Positions 1 to 7,459 of a stretch of DNA of 32,461 nt are shown piece after piece (position 1 is the first letter of the stretch; each line of letters opens with the position of its first letter). Where the stretch lies: NCBI GenBank assembly GCA_031292435.1, contig JARLHD010000433.1, positions 1 through 32,461 of the forward strand, given 5' to 3'. The notes under the pieces are model-generated. The model was not told where the DNA came from. It made no database searches and saw only the letters and a list, made by a program, of their open reading frames with translations. The position numbers and the translations under genes are program-made. The DNA comes from Ignavibacteriaceae bacterium. GTDB lineage: Bacteria; Bacteroidota; Ignavibacteria; Ignavibacteriales; Ignavibacteriaceae.

Positions 1-1184
1 AAGAAGTTCTTATAAGGCGTATTAACAGGGGGACGCTTATCAAGGATATTATTTGATGGAACGAAGGTGGCTCTTTTTTCCTTAATGATCTTAAATGAAC
101 TTACCTCACTTCTCTCCAAAAGAATATATTTTTTAAGTTCACTTAATATTAACTCAATAATATCATCTTTGGGCTTTTCAATTAACTTATCCGCATTACT
201 AATGACTACTGATAGGTGGGTTCCTTTATTAAAAACCCATTGTACGGGGGAATCAATAAGTCCATAGAATGAATTATCATTCCTATTTTCATTCAGGAAA
301 AGATGGGCGGTTAATATTGAGGAATATTCGAGATCAAGACCGGGAAATAGGTCATTAGTATCAATAATCTTTTTCAGGGAATATAATGGTAAGGCGGAGA
401 TAACATAATCAAAATCAGTGATAATCCTTTTAGCAGTTATGATTTCATTTAATGTATTATCCTGAATAGTTAATTTTATGACGGGTTCGGACAGAGAGAT
501 TTTTCCTTCCCCATTTTCAATAAACTTTGATGCATTATTACAATAGGTTTCGGACAATCCTATGGAGGGGAGGATAATTACAGAGGCATCATTTCCCCTA
601 AAGAATATTCTTTTTAATACTGAGGCGAATATAAATGCTGATGCTTTTGTAATATCTGTATTGAGGGCTGCGACGGCGAGTATTTCCCAAAATGATTTAA
701 TCAGGTTAGCAGTTTGTTTTTCTTTTATCAACCATTCATATACAGTTAATTTCTTAAGATCTTTGCCGGCATATAAATATATGTCAACAAAGAATTTAAT
801 GAAGAGCATTTTTTCATAGAAAGATAATGCAGAGTAGTTTAGAACTGCAGAGAGTAAATTAAAAGGATAGAAGGAACCTGATGCATGAAGAGGATGTATC
901 TCAAACTTTTCTTTAATAAAATTAAGGGACAGGTGCGGTTGTTTAGTAAGGTTATCTTTTGCACCGATTAACTTAATAAAATTTAAGGTTTCATTATAGC
1001 ATCCCATGAGGATATGCTGTCCATTATCGATAACAGCACCGGTTTCATTATCGACAAAGGAATAGGCTCTTCCTCCGGGTTTAGGAGAAGCTTCCAATAA
1101 TTCTATTTTGTATCCTGAAGAAGAAAGGAATGATGCAGCGGAGAGACCAGCAAAACCGCCCCCGATAATGACAACTTTTTTCAT
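1..1184 (-). CDS. hpnE: HpnE, squalene-associated FAD-dependent desaturase/oxidase (3' end cut by window)
   Basis: The frame opens with ATG at 1184-1182 and stays open to base 1, giving about 394 residues; roughly the last 30-60 residues lie outside the window. The N-terminus has a Rossmann dinucleotide motif (VVIIGGGFAGLSAA, residues 4-17), then an acidic residue and PGGRAYSF, as in FAD-dependent amine oxidases and desaturases. The segment nearest the edge (RPPVNTPYKNF) resembles the region just before the C-terminal FAD-contacting 'AGD' motif, which is therefore missing only because of the cut. In the HpnCDE pathway HpnE reduces hydroxysqualene to squalene. Its ATG shares one base with the TGA of hpnD (TGATG), so translation is probably coupled. 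It could be another carotenoid-type desaturase if read alone; the operon argues for HpnE. Confidence 0.9.
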   Translation of the reverse strand, partial: MKKVVIIGGGFAGLSAASFLSSSGYKIELLEASPKPGGRAYSFVDNETGAVIDNGQHILMGCYNETLNFIKLIGAKDNLTKQPHLSLNFIKEKFEIHPLHASGSFYPFNLLSAVLNYSALSFYEKMLFIKFFVDIYLYAGKDLKKLTVYEWLIKEKQTANLIKSFWEILAVAALNTDITKASAFIFASVLKRIFFRGNDASVIILPSIGLSETYCNNASKFIENGEGKISLSEPVIKLTIQDNTLNEIITAKRIITDFDYVISALPLYSLKKIIDTNDLFPGLDLEYSSILTAHLFLNENRNDNSFYGLIDSPVQWVFNKGTHLSVVISNADKLIEKPKDDIIELILSELKKYILLERSEVSSFKIIKEKRATFVPSNNILDKRPPVNTPYKNF

Positions 1185-2026
1185 CAATAAACTAAACTAT
1201 ACTTAGCCCAAACTCCTATTGCGATACCGGCTTTTTCTATCTTATTTACTTTTATATTCTTTTGAAAAACATTATAGTCAGCATTTATTATTTTTTCAAG
1301 AAGCTTATGATAGATATGCTGCATAGCGCGAGCAGCGAACATAGATCCTTTATCATCAAGATTAAGGCTCATAGTAGCTTTGTTAAAATAATCCTGCGCC
1401 CTGGCACTTTCATAAACCATAAGATCAACAAAATGAGCATTATAAGTATGGCTTAGCAGTTCAGACTCAGAATATCCGAATTTAATCAAATCCTGCTGAG
1501 GCAGATAGATGCGTCCCTGGAGGGAATCCTTTTTAATATCACGTAATATATTAGTTAACTGAAGTGCGATGCCGAGATTTACGGCAAAGTCCTTAGTTGA
1601 TTTATGTTTATATCCAAATATTTCAATACACATTAATCCGACGGTGGAGGCTACCCTATAGCAATAAGTGGCAAGATCATCAAAGGATAGGTATCTTTTA
1701 TTCTGCAAATCCATCTCCATTCCTTTGAGTAACTCAAAAAACGGATCTAATGGAATATTGAATTGGGTTATTGTTTTCCCCAGCTTATTCAGGAGTATAT
1801 AATCGGAATGACCGGCAACTGCTTTTTCAAGTTCAATACGCCATTTCCGAAGTTTTTCATATTTAACTTCTTCGGGTTCATTTCCTTCATCGACTATGTC
1901 ATCGGTTTCACGGCAGAAAGCGTAGACAGTATTCATGGCGTCTCTTTTCTCATTAGGAAGGAGATTGAAAGCATAGTAGAAGCTACTTTTACTTTTCTTT
2001 GCAATTTCTTTAGAAAGATCGCTCAT
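1184..2026 (-). CDS. hpnD: HpnD, presqualene diphosphate synthase
   Basis: This 280-residue protein belongs to the squalene/phytoene synthase family. Both Mg-diphosphate-binding aspartate motifs are present: DDIVDE at residues 42-47, preceded by YAFCRET, and ILRDIKKD at residues 160-167, followed by GRIYLPQQDL. Family members with this arrangement condense two farnesyl diphosphates head to head. The assignment as HpnD rather than a one-step squalene or phytoene synthase rests on linkage with hpnC and hpnE. The ATG lies inside the end of hpnC (4-bp overlap), and its stop overlaps the hpnE start. The product is presqualene diphosphate, passed to HpnC. Expected location is cytosol or inner membrane surface. 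Confidence 0.92.
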   Translation of the reverse strand: MSDLSKEIAKKSKSSFYYAFNLLPNEKRDAMNTVYAFCRETDDIVDEGNEPEEVKYEKLRKWRIELEKAVAGHSDYILLNKLGKTITQFNIPLDPFFELLKGMEMDLQNKRYLSFDDLATYCYRVASTVGLMCIEIFGYKHKSTKDFAVNLGIALQLTNILRDIKKDSLQGRIYLPQQDLIKFGYSESELLSHTYNAHFVDLMVYESARAQDYFNKATMSLNLDDKGSMFAARAMQHIYHKLLEKIINADYNVFQKNIKVNKIEKAGIAIGVWAKYSLVY

Positions 2027-2865
2027 ATAATTGATTTAAGAAATAATATTAAGAAATCAAACTTATTCAATTTAGCTCTTGTAAATATATCAAAACTATT
2101 TTTCTTTATTCTTTCCAATATCTGATGACCCCCGAGGATCGTCCATTTGATTTCAATTTTTAGTTTACCTGGCAGAAATTCCAGTAATTTTTTACCTTCT
2201 TCAATAATCGAGTCTGCCCTATCGATATTTAACTTTACGAGCTTTTGTAAATTATCATTTATTTTATTTAACTCAAACATATTTTCTGTTACTGAGAAAG
2301 AATTCATTTCATCCTGAGGAAAGTATATACGTTTCAAATACAGATCATTCCGGACATCCTGATAGAAATTTATCAACTGAAGAGCGGTACATATTTTATC
2401 AGAATAATTAAATGCCTGGTCATCTCTAATGTTATGCAACTCAAGAATTAGCCTGCCTACGGGGTTGGCGGAACATTTACAATAATTGAGAAGTTCGTCA
2501 AATGTTTGATATCTTTTCTTTATTAGATCCTGCCTGAATGCAGTAATGAGATCATAGAACAAGCCTGGGGTGAGATGCATCAAAGTAATGGTATTATACA
2601 GAGCCAGCTCGTAATTGTTCTCATAATGTCCATTTAGCAGAGAAGTAAGCCTATCCTCAAAATTATTTAATTGTTTTATTTTTTCAGAATCTGTAAAATT
2701 CAGATTATCGGCAATATCATCGGCGGTTCTAGCAAACCAGTATAATATGGCTACATGTTTCCTAAGCTTCTTATTGATAAGAAAAGAGACTACGGGAAAG
2801 TTCTCATAGTGCATCTTTGCAAATTTTTCAGCAGATATATAGGCAGATTCTGAAACTATATTCAA
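2023..2865 (-). CDS. hpnC: HpnC, hydroxysqualene synthase
   Basis: This 280-residue squalene/phytoene synthase homologue is the second paralogue of the family in the operon. It has HYENFPVVSFLI near residue 19, typical of HpnC, then ARTADDIADN with the first Asp motif at 49-53, and FYQDVRNDLYLKR with the second at 170-174. HpnC converts presqualene diphosphate to hydroxysqualene. The start is TTG at 2865: a TAA lies immediately upstream in frame, and the next ATG (residue 18) would remove conserved sequence (AEKFAKMHYENFP). It is the promoter-proximal gene of hpnC-hpnD-hpnE and is divergent from prfC across about 210 bases. Squalene could serve hopanoids, sterols or carotenoids; no cyclase gene is visible here. 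Confidence 0.9.
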   Translation of the reverse strand: MNIVSESAYISAEKFAKMHYENFPVVSFLINKKLRKHVAILYWFARTADDIADNLNFTDSEKIKQLNNFEDRLTSLLNGHYENNYELALYNTITLMHLTPGLFYDLITAFRQDLIKKRYQTFDELLNYCKCSANPVGRLILELHNIRDDQAFNYSDKICTALQLINFYQDVRNDLYLKRIYFPQDEMNSFSVTENMFELNKINDNLQKLVKLNIDRADSIIEEGKKLLEFLPGKLKIEIKWTILGGHQILERIKKNSFDIFTRAKLNKFDFLILFLKSII

Positions 2866-3081
2866 TTAAGAACCGATTTATTTTGTGACTTTTTTATACT
2901 TAATTAAATTACTAAATTTACAGCGTTTATAAAATCAACTAATCAAATGACCTTGAAACAGAATATATCAGACATTAAGATTCCAATGTTCCACCTGGAA
3001 GTTCCTTTCTTTTATTAGAGACAATCGCCTCTTATTTCCATTTATAATTTTAACCCCAAGTTTTATTAATTATTGAGTAGT

Positions 3082-4695
3082 ATGAGTTTAATAAAAGAGA
3101 TTAACAGAAGAAGAACATTTGCAATAATATCCCATCCAGATGCCGGAAAGACCACATTAACAGAGAAATTCCTGTTATACGGCGGTGCGGTACAACTTGC
3201 CGGATCGGTAACAGCGAGAAGAAATCAACGATCATCAACTTCAGACTGGATGGAACTTGAAAAGAAGAGGGGGATTTCCATAAGCTCCACCGTTCTTCAG
3301 TTTGATTATATGGGTTATAAAATTAATCTACTTGATACACCGGGACATGAAGATTTTTCAGAGGATACATACAGAGTTTTGACTGCTGTTGATGCAGTTG
3401 TGATGGTTATAGATGGTGCGAAAGGTATAGAGGCGCAGACAAAGAAGTTATTTGAAGTATGCCGGAGGAGATCAATACCTATATTTACGTTCATAAATAA
3501 GCTTGACCGACCTACTTTGGACCCGTTAGCTTTAATTGATGAGCTTGAGAATGTGTTAGGGATTGGGGCTTATCCCATGAACTATCCATTGGGGACAGGA
3601 TTAGATTTTAAGGGTGTATATGACAGAAGGAAAAACCAAATACATTTGTTTGAAAAGACAACAAGAGGATCATATATTGCGCCGGTTTCCATATTGGATA
3701 TATCCGATCCGTTTGTAAAAGAAAGGTTAAGTGAAGAGACGTATGGAATTGTGGTAGAAGAGCTGGAAATGTTAGATATTGCCGGGGAAGCATTTAATGC
3801 TGAAGCTGTTGTAAAGGGCAACCTAACTCCAGTATTTTTTGGAAGTGCTATGAACAATTTTGGTGTGCAATTACTACTTGATGGATTTCTGGAATATGCA
3901 GTTCCTCCTGCTCCCAGGAATAGTTCAGCCGGGATTATTGAACCGGATAATGAAACCTTTTCAGGATTCGTATTTAAGATACAGGCAAATATGGATCCCA
4001 AACATAGAGACAGGATAGCCTTTCTGAGAGTGTGCTCCGGTAAATTCACCAGAGATATGCAGGCGACCCATGTGGAGACAAAGAAGAAGGTAAGATTATC
4101 TAATTCCCAGAAGATGTTTGGGCAAGACAGGGAGACTGTGGATGAGGCGTATGCAGGGGATATAGTAGGGTTTGTTGGTAATTCGAACTTTGGAATCGGG
4201 GATACACTTACAGAAGACCCGGCAATTGTATATCATGAAATTCCCAAGTTTGCTCCGGAATATTTTGTTTTTATGCATAACCCTAATCCATCGAATTATA
4301 AGAAGTTCCGGGATGGACTTGATCAACTTCTTCAGGAAGGAGTAGTACAAAGCTTTTATCTGAAGAACTCAATGCAGAAGGTGCCTTTGTTGGGGGCGGT
4401 TGGTCCTTTACAGTTTGAAGTAGTGCAATACAGATTAAAGGATGAATACGGGGCAGAGTCGAGATTAGAGCAGACAAGCTGGAAGGTTTTACGCTGGCTT
4501 CATCCATCTATTAATCCTGAGCAGCAGAATAATATTGTGCTCCCAGCCGGGGCAGTCTGGGCAATAGATACTGAAGAAAGGGCTGTAGTTTTATTTACGA
4601 GTGATTGGTCAAACAATTATTTTATTGAGAAGAACCCAAAGGTTATTTTATCAGATATACCTTTTACGTTACAGACTGAGTTAGAGGAGCATTAG
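3082..4695 (+). CDS. prfC: Peptide chain release factor 3 (RF3 GTPase)
   Basis: RF3 is a translational GTPase that removes RF1/RF2 from the ribosome after peptide release. All G motifs are visible: HPDAGKTT (18-25), the switch I sequence RGISISST, DTPGHEDF (85-92) and NKLD (139-142). The later part matches RF3-type domains II and III (GPLQFEVVQYRLKDEYGAE). The protein has 537 residues, the usual RF3 length. ATG at 3082 is preferred because MSLIKEINRRRTFAIISHPD matches the family N-terminus; an in-frame TTG at 3073 would add three residues. No clear Shine-Dalgarno site precedes either. The gene is apparently monocistronic. Confidence 0.96.
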   Translation: MSLIKEINRRRTFAIISHPDAGKTTLTEKFLLYGGAVQLAGSVTARRNQRSSTSDWMELEKKRGISISSTVLQFDYMGYKINLLDTPGHEDFSEDTYRVLTAVDAVVMVIDGAKGIEAQTKKLFEVCRRRSIPIFTFINKLDRPTLDPLALIDELENVLGIGAYPMNYPLGTGLDFKGVYDRRKNQIHLFEKTTRGSYIAPVSILDISDPFVKERLSEETYGIVVEELEMLDIAGEAFNAEAVVKGNLTPVFFGSAMNNFGVQLLLDGFLEYAVPPAPRNSSAGIIEPDNETFSGFVFKIQANMDPKHRDRIAFLRVCSGKFTRDMQATHVETKKKVRLSNSQKMFGQDRETVDEAYAGDIVGFVGNSNFGIGDTLTEDPAIVYHEIPKFAPEYFVFMHNPNPSNYKKFRDGLDQLLQEGVVQSFYLKNSMQKVPLLGAVGPLQFEVVQYRLKDEYGAESRLEQTSWKVLRWLHPSINPEQQNNIVLPAGAVWAIDTEERAVVLFTSDWSNNYFIEKNPKVILSDIPFTLQTELEEH

Positions 4696-4820
4696 TATAA
4701 ATAATCGGGGGAGAACTTAGACCAAGGCAAGGTTTCGATATATCACACACTGTGATTTAAGAACACAACTTGTTAAGATATTATTAATGATGTTCCTACA
4801 ATTATATACTGAGAATAATT

Positions 4821-4991
4821 ATGAACTTTATTAAGAAACATACCCCAAAATTATCTGACATTGTATTGTGGATTTCCATTATATTTTTTGTGTTGATTAC
4901 TATCTGGATAATTAATGTATTTGACAGTCAGCAAAACCAAGACCAGGATAGAATAAACAGACAGTTATCCTATCAAATAAAAAATGTTTGA
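4821..4991 (+). CDS. Possible small single-pass membrane protein (56 aa)
   Basis: An ATG at 4821 opens a 56-codon frame ending in TGA at 4989-4991. Residues 1-13 are basic and polar (MNFIKKHTPKLSD), residues about 14-34 form one hydrophobic segment (VLWISIIFFVLITIWIINVF), and the rest is a polar tail rich in Gln, Asp, Asn and Arg. This is the layout of a one-helix membrane protein with a short extramembrane tail. Only a weak purine stretch (GAGAATAATT) precedes the ATG. It lies 125 bases after prfC on the same strand. No family was recognised, and a chance frame in AT-rich DNA remains possible. Confidence 0.4.
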   Translation: MNFIKKHTPKLSDIVLWISIIFFVLITIWIINVFDSQQNQDQDRINRQLSYQIKNV

Positions 4992-5134
4992 ACAGGGAAT
5001 GCGGATTAAAGGTAATGGAAATATATTAATAATATTTATAAAAGTACTTGACATTTAAATGATTTTTTATTATAATGATTGTTCTTCATTTATTGAAGCT
5101 ACCTGATCAAGCACCCCGCCATAAATAACAATTC

Positions 5135-5174
5135 CACGGATTTTTACTGATTTTCACGGATATTTACGGATTTT
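5135..5174. repeat. Two-copy 20-bp tandem repeat
   Basis: Unit 1 (5135-5154) reads CACGGATTTTTACTGATTTT and unit 2 (5155-5174) reads CACGGATATTTACGGATTTT; they differ at two positions. The inner CGGATTTT/CACGGAT words recur with a period of about 10-12 bases. It looks like a degenerate short intergenic repeat and has no coding sense. Confidence 0.65.
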
Positions 5175-5195
5175 CCCCGTTACTCTACCGGGGAA
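5173..5195. repeat. Inverted repeat / hairpin next to the tandem repeat
   Basis: TTCCCCG (5173-5179) pairs with CGGGGAA (5189-5195) across a 9-base loop. There is no T-tract on either side, so it is not a standard intrinsic terminator. It begins inside the last bases of the 20-bp tandem repeat. Confidence 0.45.
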
Positions 5196-5229
5196 GAGCC
5201 GTGGATGAATATAGGACGCGTATATCCGG

Positions 5230-5251
5230 TCCAATTGAAAGCCAAATTGGA
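5230..5251. repeat. Short inverted repeat
   Basis: TCCAATT (5230-5236) is the exact reverse complement of AATTGGA (5245-5251), with an 8-base loop GAAAGCCA. It is AT-rich with no adjacent T-run, so it could be an operator half-site pair, an RNA hairpin or chance. Confidence 0.3.
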
Positions 5252-5369
5252 TTCAGAGAGGACAGGCTTTAATGATATTGAGTAAGTGTTGCGGGCGAGA
5301 TGATAATATATTAGAGAGGGTTAACCGGGGGGACTTTAGGCTATACCAGATATGAAATAACCGGGAAAA

Positions 5370-6995
5370 TCAGAGATGGATGACCTGGTGTTCGAAGACA
5401 TTTATTTCGAGTTCTTCGTAAATGCGATTTATTATATCGAGCCCATATTTATTTGCATAGAACAGGAAATTGATCTCTCTTTCCTGCAAGTTTTTATCCG
5501 GATACAGATTGACCGTTATTTTATCGATCTGGCGGAGAGTGGTTTCATATTTTTTCTTTTGAGCTTCTACGGCTTTTGATTTAAGCTGATTAAGGCTGTT
5601 GAGAGAATTTTGTTTATACTTATTACCCAATTCGCTCATTGTTTTATCGATATCAAAAAGAATTTCCTGAAGTTTATCGAAGATAAGTTCCATTTCATAA
5701 GTTGATTTGGTAAATATATTTTCGAGGCTACCTTCAGACATTTTGGAGACGATATTGTTTTTGAGCAATTCGGGATCGGCAAAAATATCATGCAGTTTAA
5801 GATCGAATTTTTCTATAGCAGCGCTTATATTTTTTTCGACTAAGGTAGCTGAAGAGCGAGGGAAAATAACGGGAGCGGGGACATTAAATATAGGATAGAG
5901 AGGCATAACCTGGGCAAAATAGGCGATTTCACTGGGTCCGCCGATATAGAAGGCGGTGGGGAGAATATAGTCCTGACAAATTGGTCTAAGGAGGACATTG
6001 GGGCTAAATTTTTCAGGTTCAGAACCGATAAGGGAGTTTAATTCCTCCAATGTAAATTTTTTCCTTTTACCCCGAAGGCGAAATTCATTTTCGACAGGTT
6101 CTATGAGATATCTTCCCTCTTCATAATTCATGAACATATTTACGGGCCGCACTTTGACCTGAGCATGATAGAGACCCTCCAGAGTTGCGCTAACCTCTAC
6201 AAGTTTTTCTGTATGTTCACGGAATCCGGCTATTTCCTTTTTGAAGACAGGGGTAAGGAGATTTTTTATTTTCGTATCCTGCGGATCAAAGATAATTAAA
6301 CCATGCTGATCGAAGAGCCAGAACAGGAGGTCAGAGAATGCCTGTTTGAATGTTCTGCCTTCCGCATAGAAGGATTTAAGGTTATCCATTATTTTCTTAG
6401 TGAAATCAGTTTTGCGGATATTCTTATCCAGATCTTCGAAAAAACTATTTATAGTATCCTGGAGGGTTTGATAACCCACGCTACCACGATTAGTGTCTTC
6501 AGGGGCGTTATCAGAATACTGAATTTTTACAAGTTCATTATTATCGTTAATAAGTTTGATACCGGAGATTTCATCAAAGTCGTGATCATCTCCTTCAAGC
6601 CAGAAGACAGGGACGAACTCATAATCATCATATCTTTCAGAGAGGTGTTTACTGAGTTTAACTGCAGTAATGATTTTATAGAATGTATACATAGGTCCGC
6701 CGAGCATTCCAAGCTGCTGCCCAGTAACTATTGCGAGAGTTTTTTTATTTTTGAGAAGGGAGATATTCTTAGCTGTTTTAGGGGATATTTTTTTATTGTT
6801 ATACTGGCAGTTAATGATATCGGCAACTTCTTCACGGTGAGCGCGGGGTGAATCAGAGACGGATTTGAAAACCATGGGATATTGCTGACGGTCTCTGAAG
6901 TTATATTGAAAGAAAGATTTCAGGTTATTAAATTCATTCAGATAATCGAGGAAAAGATTTTGGTGTCCAGGGATATCACTGAAATTTATAAACAT
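5370..6995 (-). CDS. bshC: BshC, putative cysteine-adding enzyme of bacillithiol synthesis
   Basis: BshC completes bacillithiol, a low-molecular-weight thiol, by joining cysteine to glucosaminyl malate. Family hallmarks are the nucleotide-binding-like stretch VTGQQLGMLGGPMYTFYK (near residue 90), then VPVFWLEGDDHDFDEI, and later RPICQDYILPTAFYIGGPSEIAYFA written here in part (LPTAFYIGGPSEIAYF). The C-terminal third is a long helical, probably coiled-coil, region. The length of 541 residues is normal. ATG at 6995 is chosen because GGGAG lies five bases upstream; an in-frame TTG at 7007 lacks such a site. It is the last gene of the YbbR-tmk-ctpA-bshC strand. The genes for BshA and BshB are not in this window. 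Confidence 0.93.
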   Translation of the reverse strand: MFINFSDIPGHQNLFLDYLNEFNNLKSFFQYNFRDRQQYPMVFKSVSDSPRAHREEVADIINCQYNNKKISPKTAKNISLLKNKKTLAIVTGQQLGMLGGPMYTFYKIITAVKLSKHLSERYDDYEFVPVFWLEGDDHDFDEISGIKLINDNNELVKIQYSDNAPEDTNRGSVGYQTLQDTINSFFEDLDKNIRKTDFTKKIMDNLKSFYAEGRTFKQAFSDLLFWLFDQHGLIIFDPQDTKIKNLLTPVFKKEIAGFREHTEKLVEVSATLEGLYHAQVKVRPVNMFMNYEEGRYLIEPVENEFRLRGKRKKFTLEELNSLIGSEPEKFSPNVLLRPICQDYILPTAFYIGGPSEIAYFAQVMPLYPIFNVPAPVIFPRSSATLVEKNISAAIEKFDLKLHDIFADPELLKNNIVSKMSEGSLENIFTKSTYEMELIFDKLQEILFDIDKTMSELGNKYKQNSLNSLNQLKSKAVEAQKKKYETTLRQIDKITVNLYPDKNLQEREINFLFYANKYGLDIINRIYEELEINVFEHQVIHL

Positions 6996-7066
6996 CGGTA
7001 CTCCCAAGAGTTGGTAAAAATAATCAAATGTTAAACAGTGCGCATTGAATAAATTTAATAATCCAG

Positions 7067-7429
7067 CTAGTTTAAATTAAGTAATTTTTTATAAACCGGG
7101 GTATTATTTATTATTTTCAGGGCTGTCTGGACCTGGAGGTCATTATTAAGGCTTTCTTTGATTCTACCTTCATTTCCCATATATCTTGAAGCCAGCTCAT
7201 TTTTCAATTCTCTAACGATTTCATTTTTATATATTCTTAATTCACTATTATCTATTTTTTCGAGCTGGGTTTTAACCTTTTTAATATCTGTCAGGAGGCC
7301 TTCTTCGAGTTTTTTAGACTGTGCATCTTTTAACAGTTTATCGATCTCGACTTCAGCATCGGACTTGTAGTTAAATTTCTGATCGGTAAGATATTTTTCG
7401 AACTGTGAATACAGGTCATCGTTATTCAA
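7067..7429 (-). CDS. Detached C-terminal domain of the S41 protease (after in-frame stop)
   Basis: This 120-residue frame is helical and charged and was not recognised as an independent family. It is in exactly the same reading frame as the protease gene at 7460-8719 and is separated from it by one TAA (7460-7462) and ten sense codons; TTG at 7429 is only the first possible start. Its content (DDLYSQFEKYLTDQKFNYKS, then ELASRYMGNEGRIKESL) matches the C-terminal helical domain that follows the catalytic core in Bacteroidota-type CtpA proteases. Reading through the TAA would give about 550 residues, the normal length of that protease type. It may be a recent nonsense mutation, a readthrough product, a separately started domain (a weak AGGA lies 10 bases before the TTG) or an assembly error. 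Confidence 0.65.
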   Translation of the reverse strand: MNNDDLYSQFEKYLTDQKFNYKSDAEVEIDKLLKDAQSKKLEEGLLTDIKKVKTQLEKIDNSELRIYKNEIVRELKNELASRYMGNEGRIKESLNNDLQVQTALKIINNTPVYKKLLNLN

Positions 7430-7459
7430 GGACTTATAATCCTGTTTGGGATTATTATA

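Larger units (their letters stand above)
4992..5369. other. Intergenic stretch without a recognised gene
   Basis: This 378-base gap lies between the possible small membrane protein and the end of bshC. No frame longer than about 26 codons with plausible content was found. It contains an approximate 20-bp tandem repeat (5135-5174) followed at once by a 7-bp-stem hairpin (5173-5195), and a second 7-bp-stem inverted repeat (5230-5251). The half from about 5190 to 5350 is visibly less AT-rich than the flanking intergenic DNA. No convincing rho-independent terminator was seen for bshC, which ends at 5370 on the minus strand. Confidence 0.6.

Noticed and set aside
2947..3018. A 23-codon frame upstream of prfC, considered as a leader peptide
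   Set aside because: There is no Shine-Dalgarno site, no run of one regulatory amino acid and no terminator/anti-terminator pair after it.
3582..4049. A 155-codon open frame on the minus strand, antisense to prfC
   Set aside because: It is fully inside prfC, which has intact GTPase motifs; the antisense product is serine- and proline-rich with no family features.
4742..4756. ATCACA-CAC-TGTGAT inverted repeat after prfC, considered as a CRP/FNR-type site or terminator
   Set aside because: The half-sites are in the opposite order to the CRP consensus with a 3-base spacer, and no T-run follows, so neither call can be supported.
5135..5174. The tandem repeat as the start of a CRISPR array
   Set aside because: The two units are directly adjacent with no spacer, there are only two copies, and no cas gene is in the window.
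5205..5285. A 26-codon ATG frame in the intergenic island before bshC
   Set aside because: It is very short, has no ribosome site, and overlaps an inverted repeat that better explains the sequence.
6303..6851. A 182-codon open frame on the plus strand, antisense to bshC
   Set aside because: It lies entirely inside a well-supported bshC frame, its product has no recognisable domain, and its composition is what the complement of an AT-rich gene gives.
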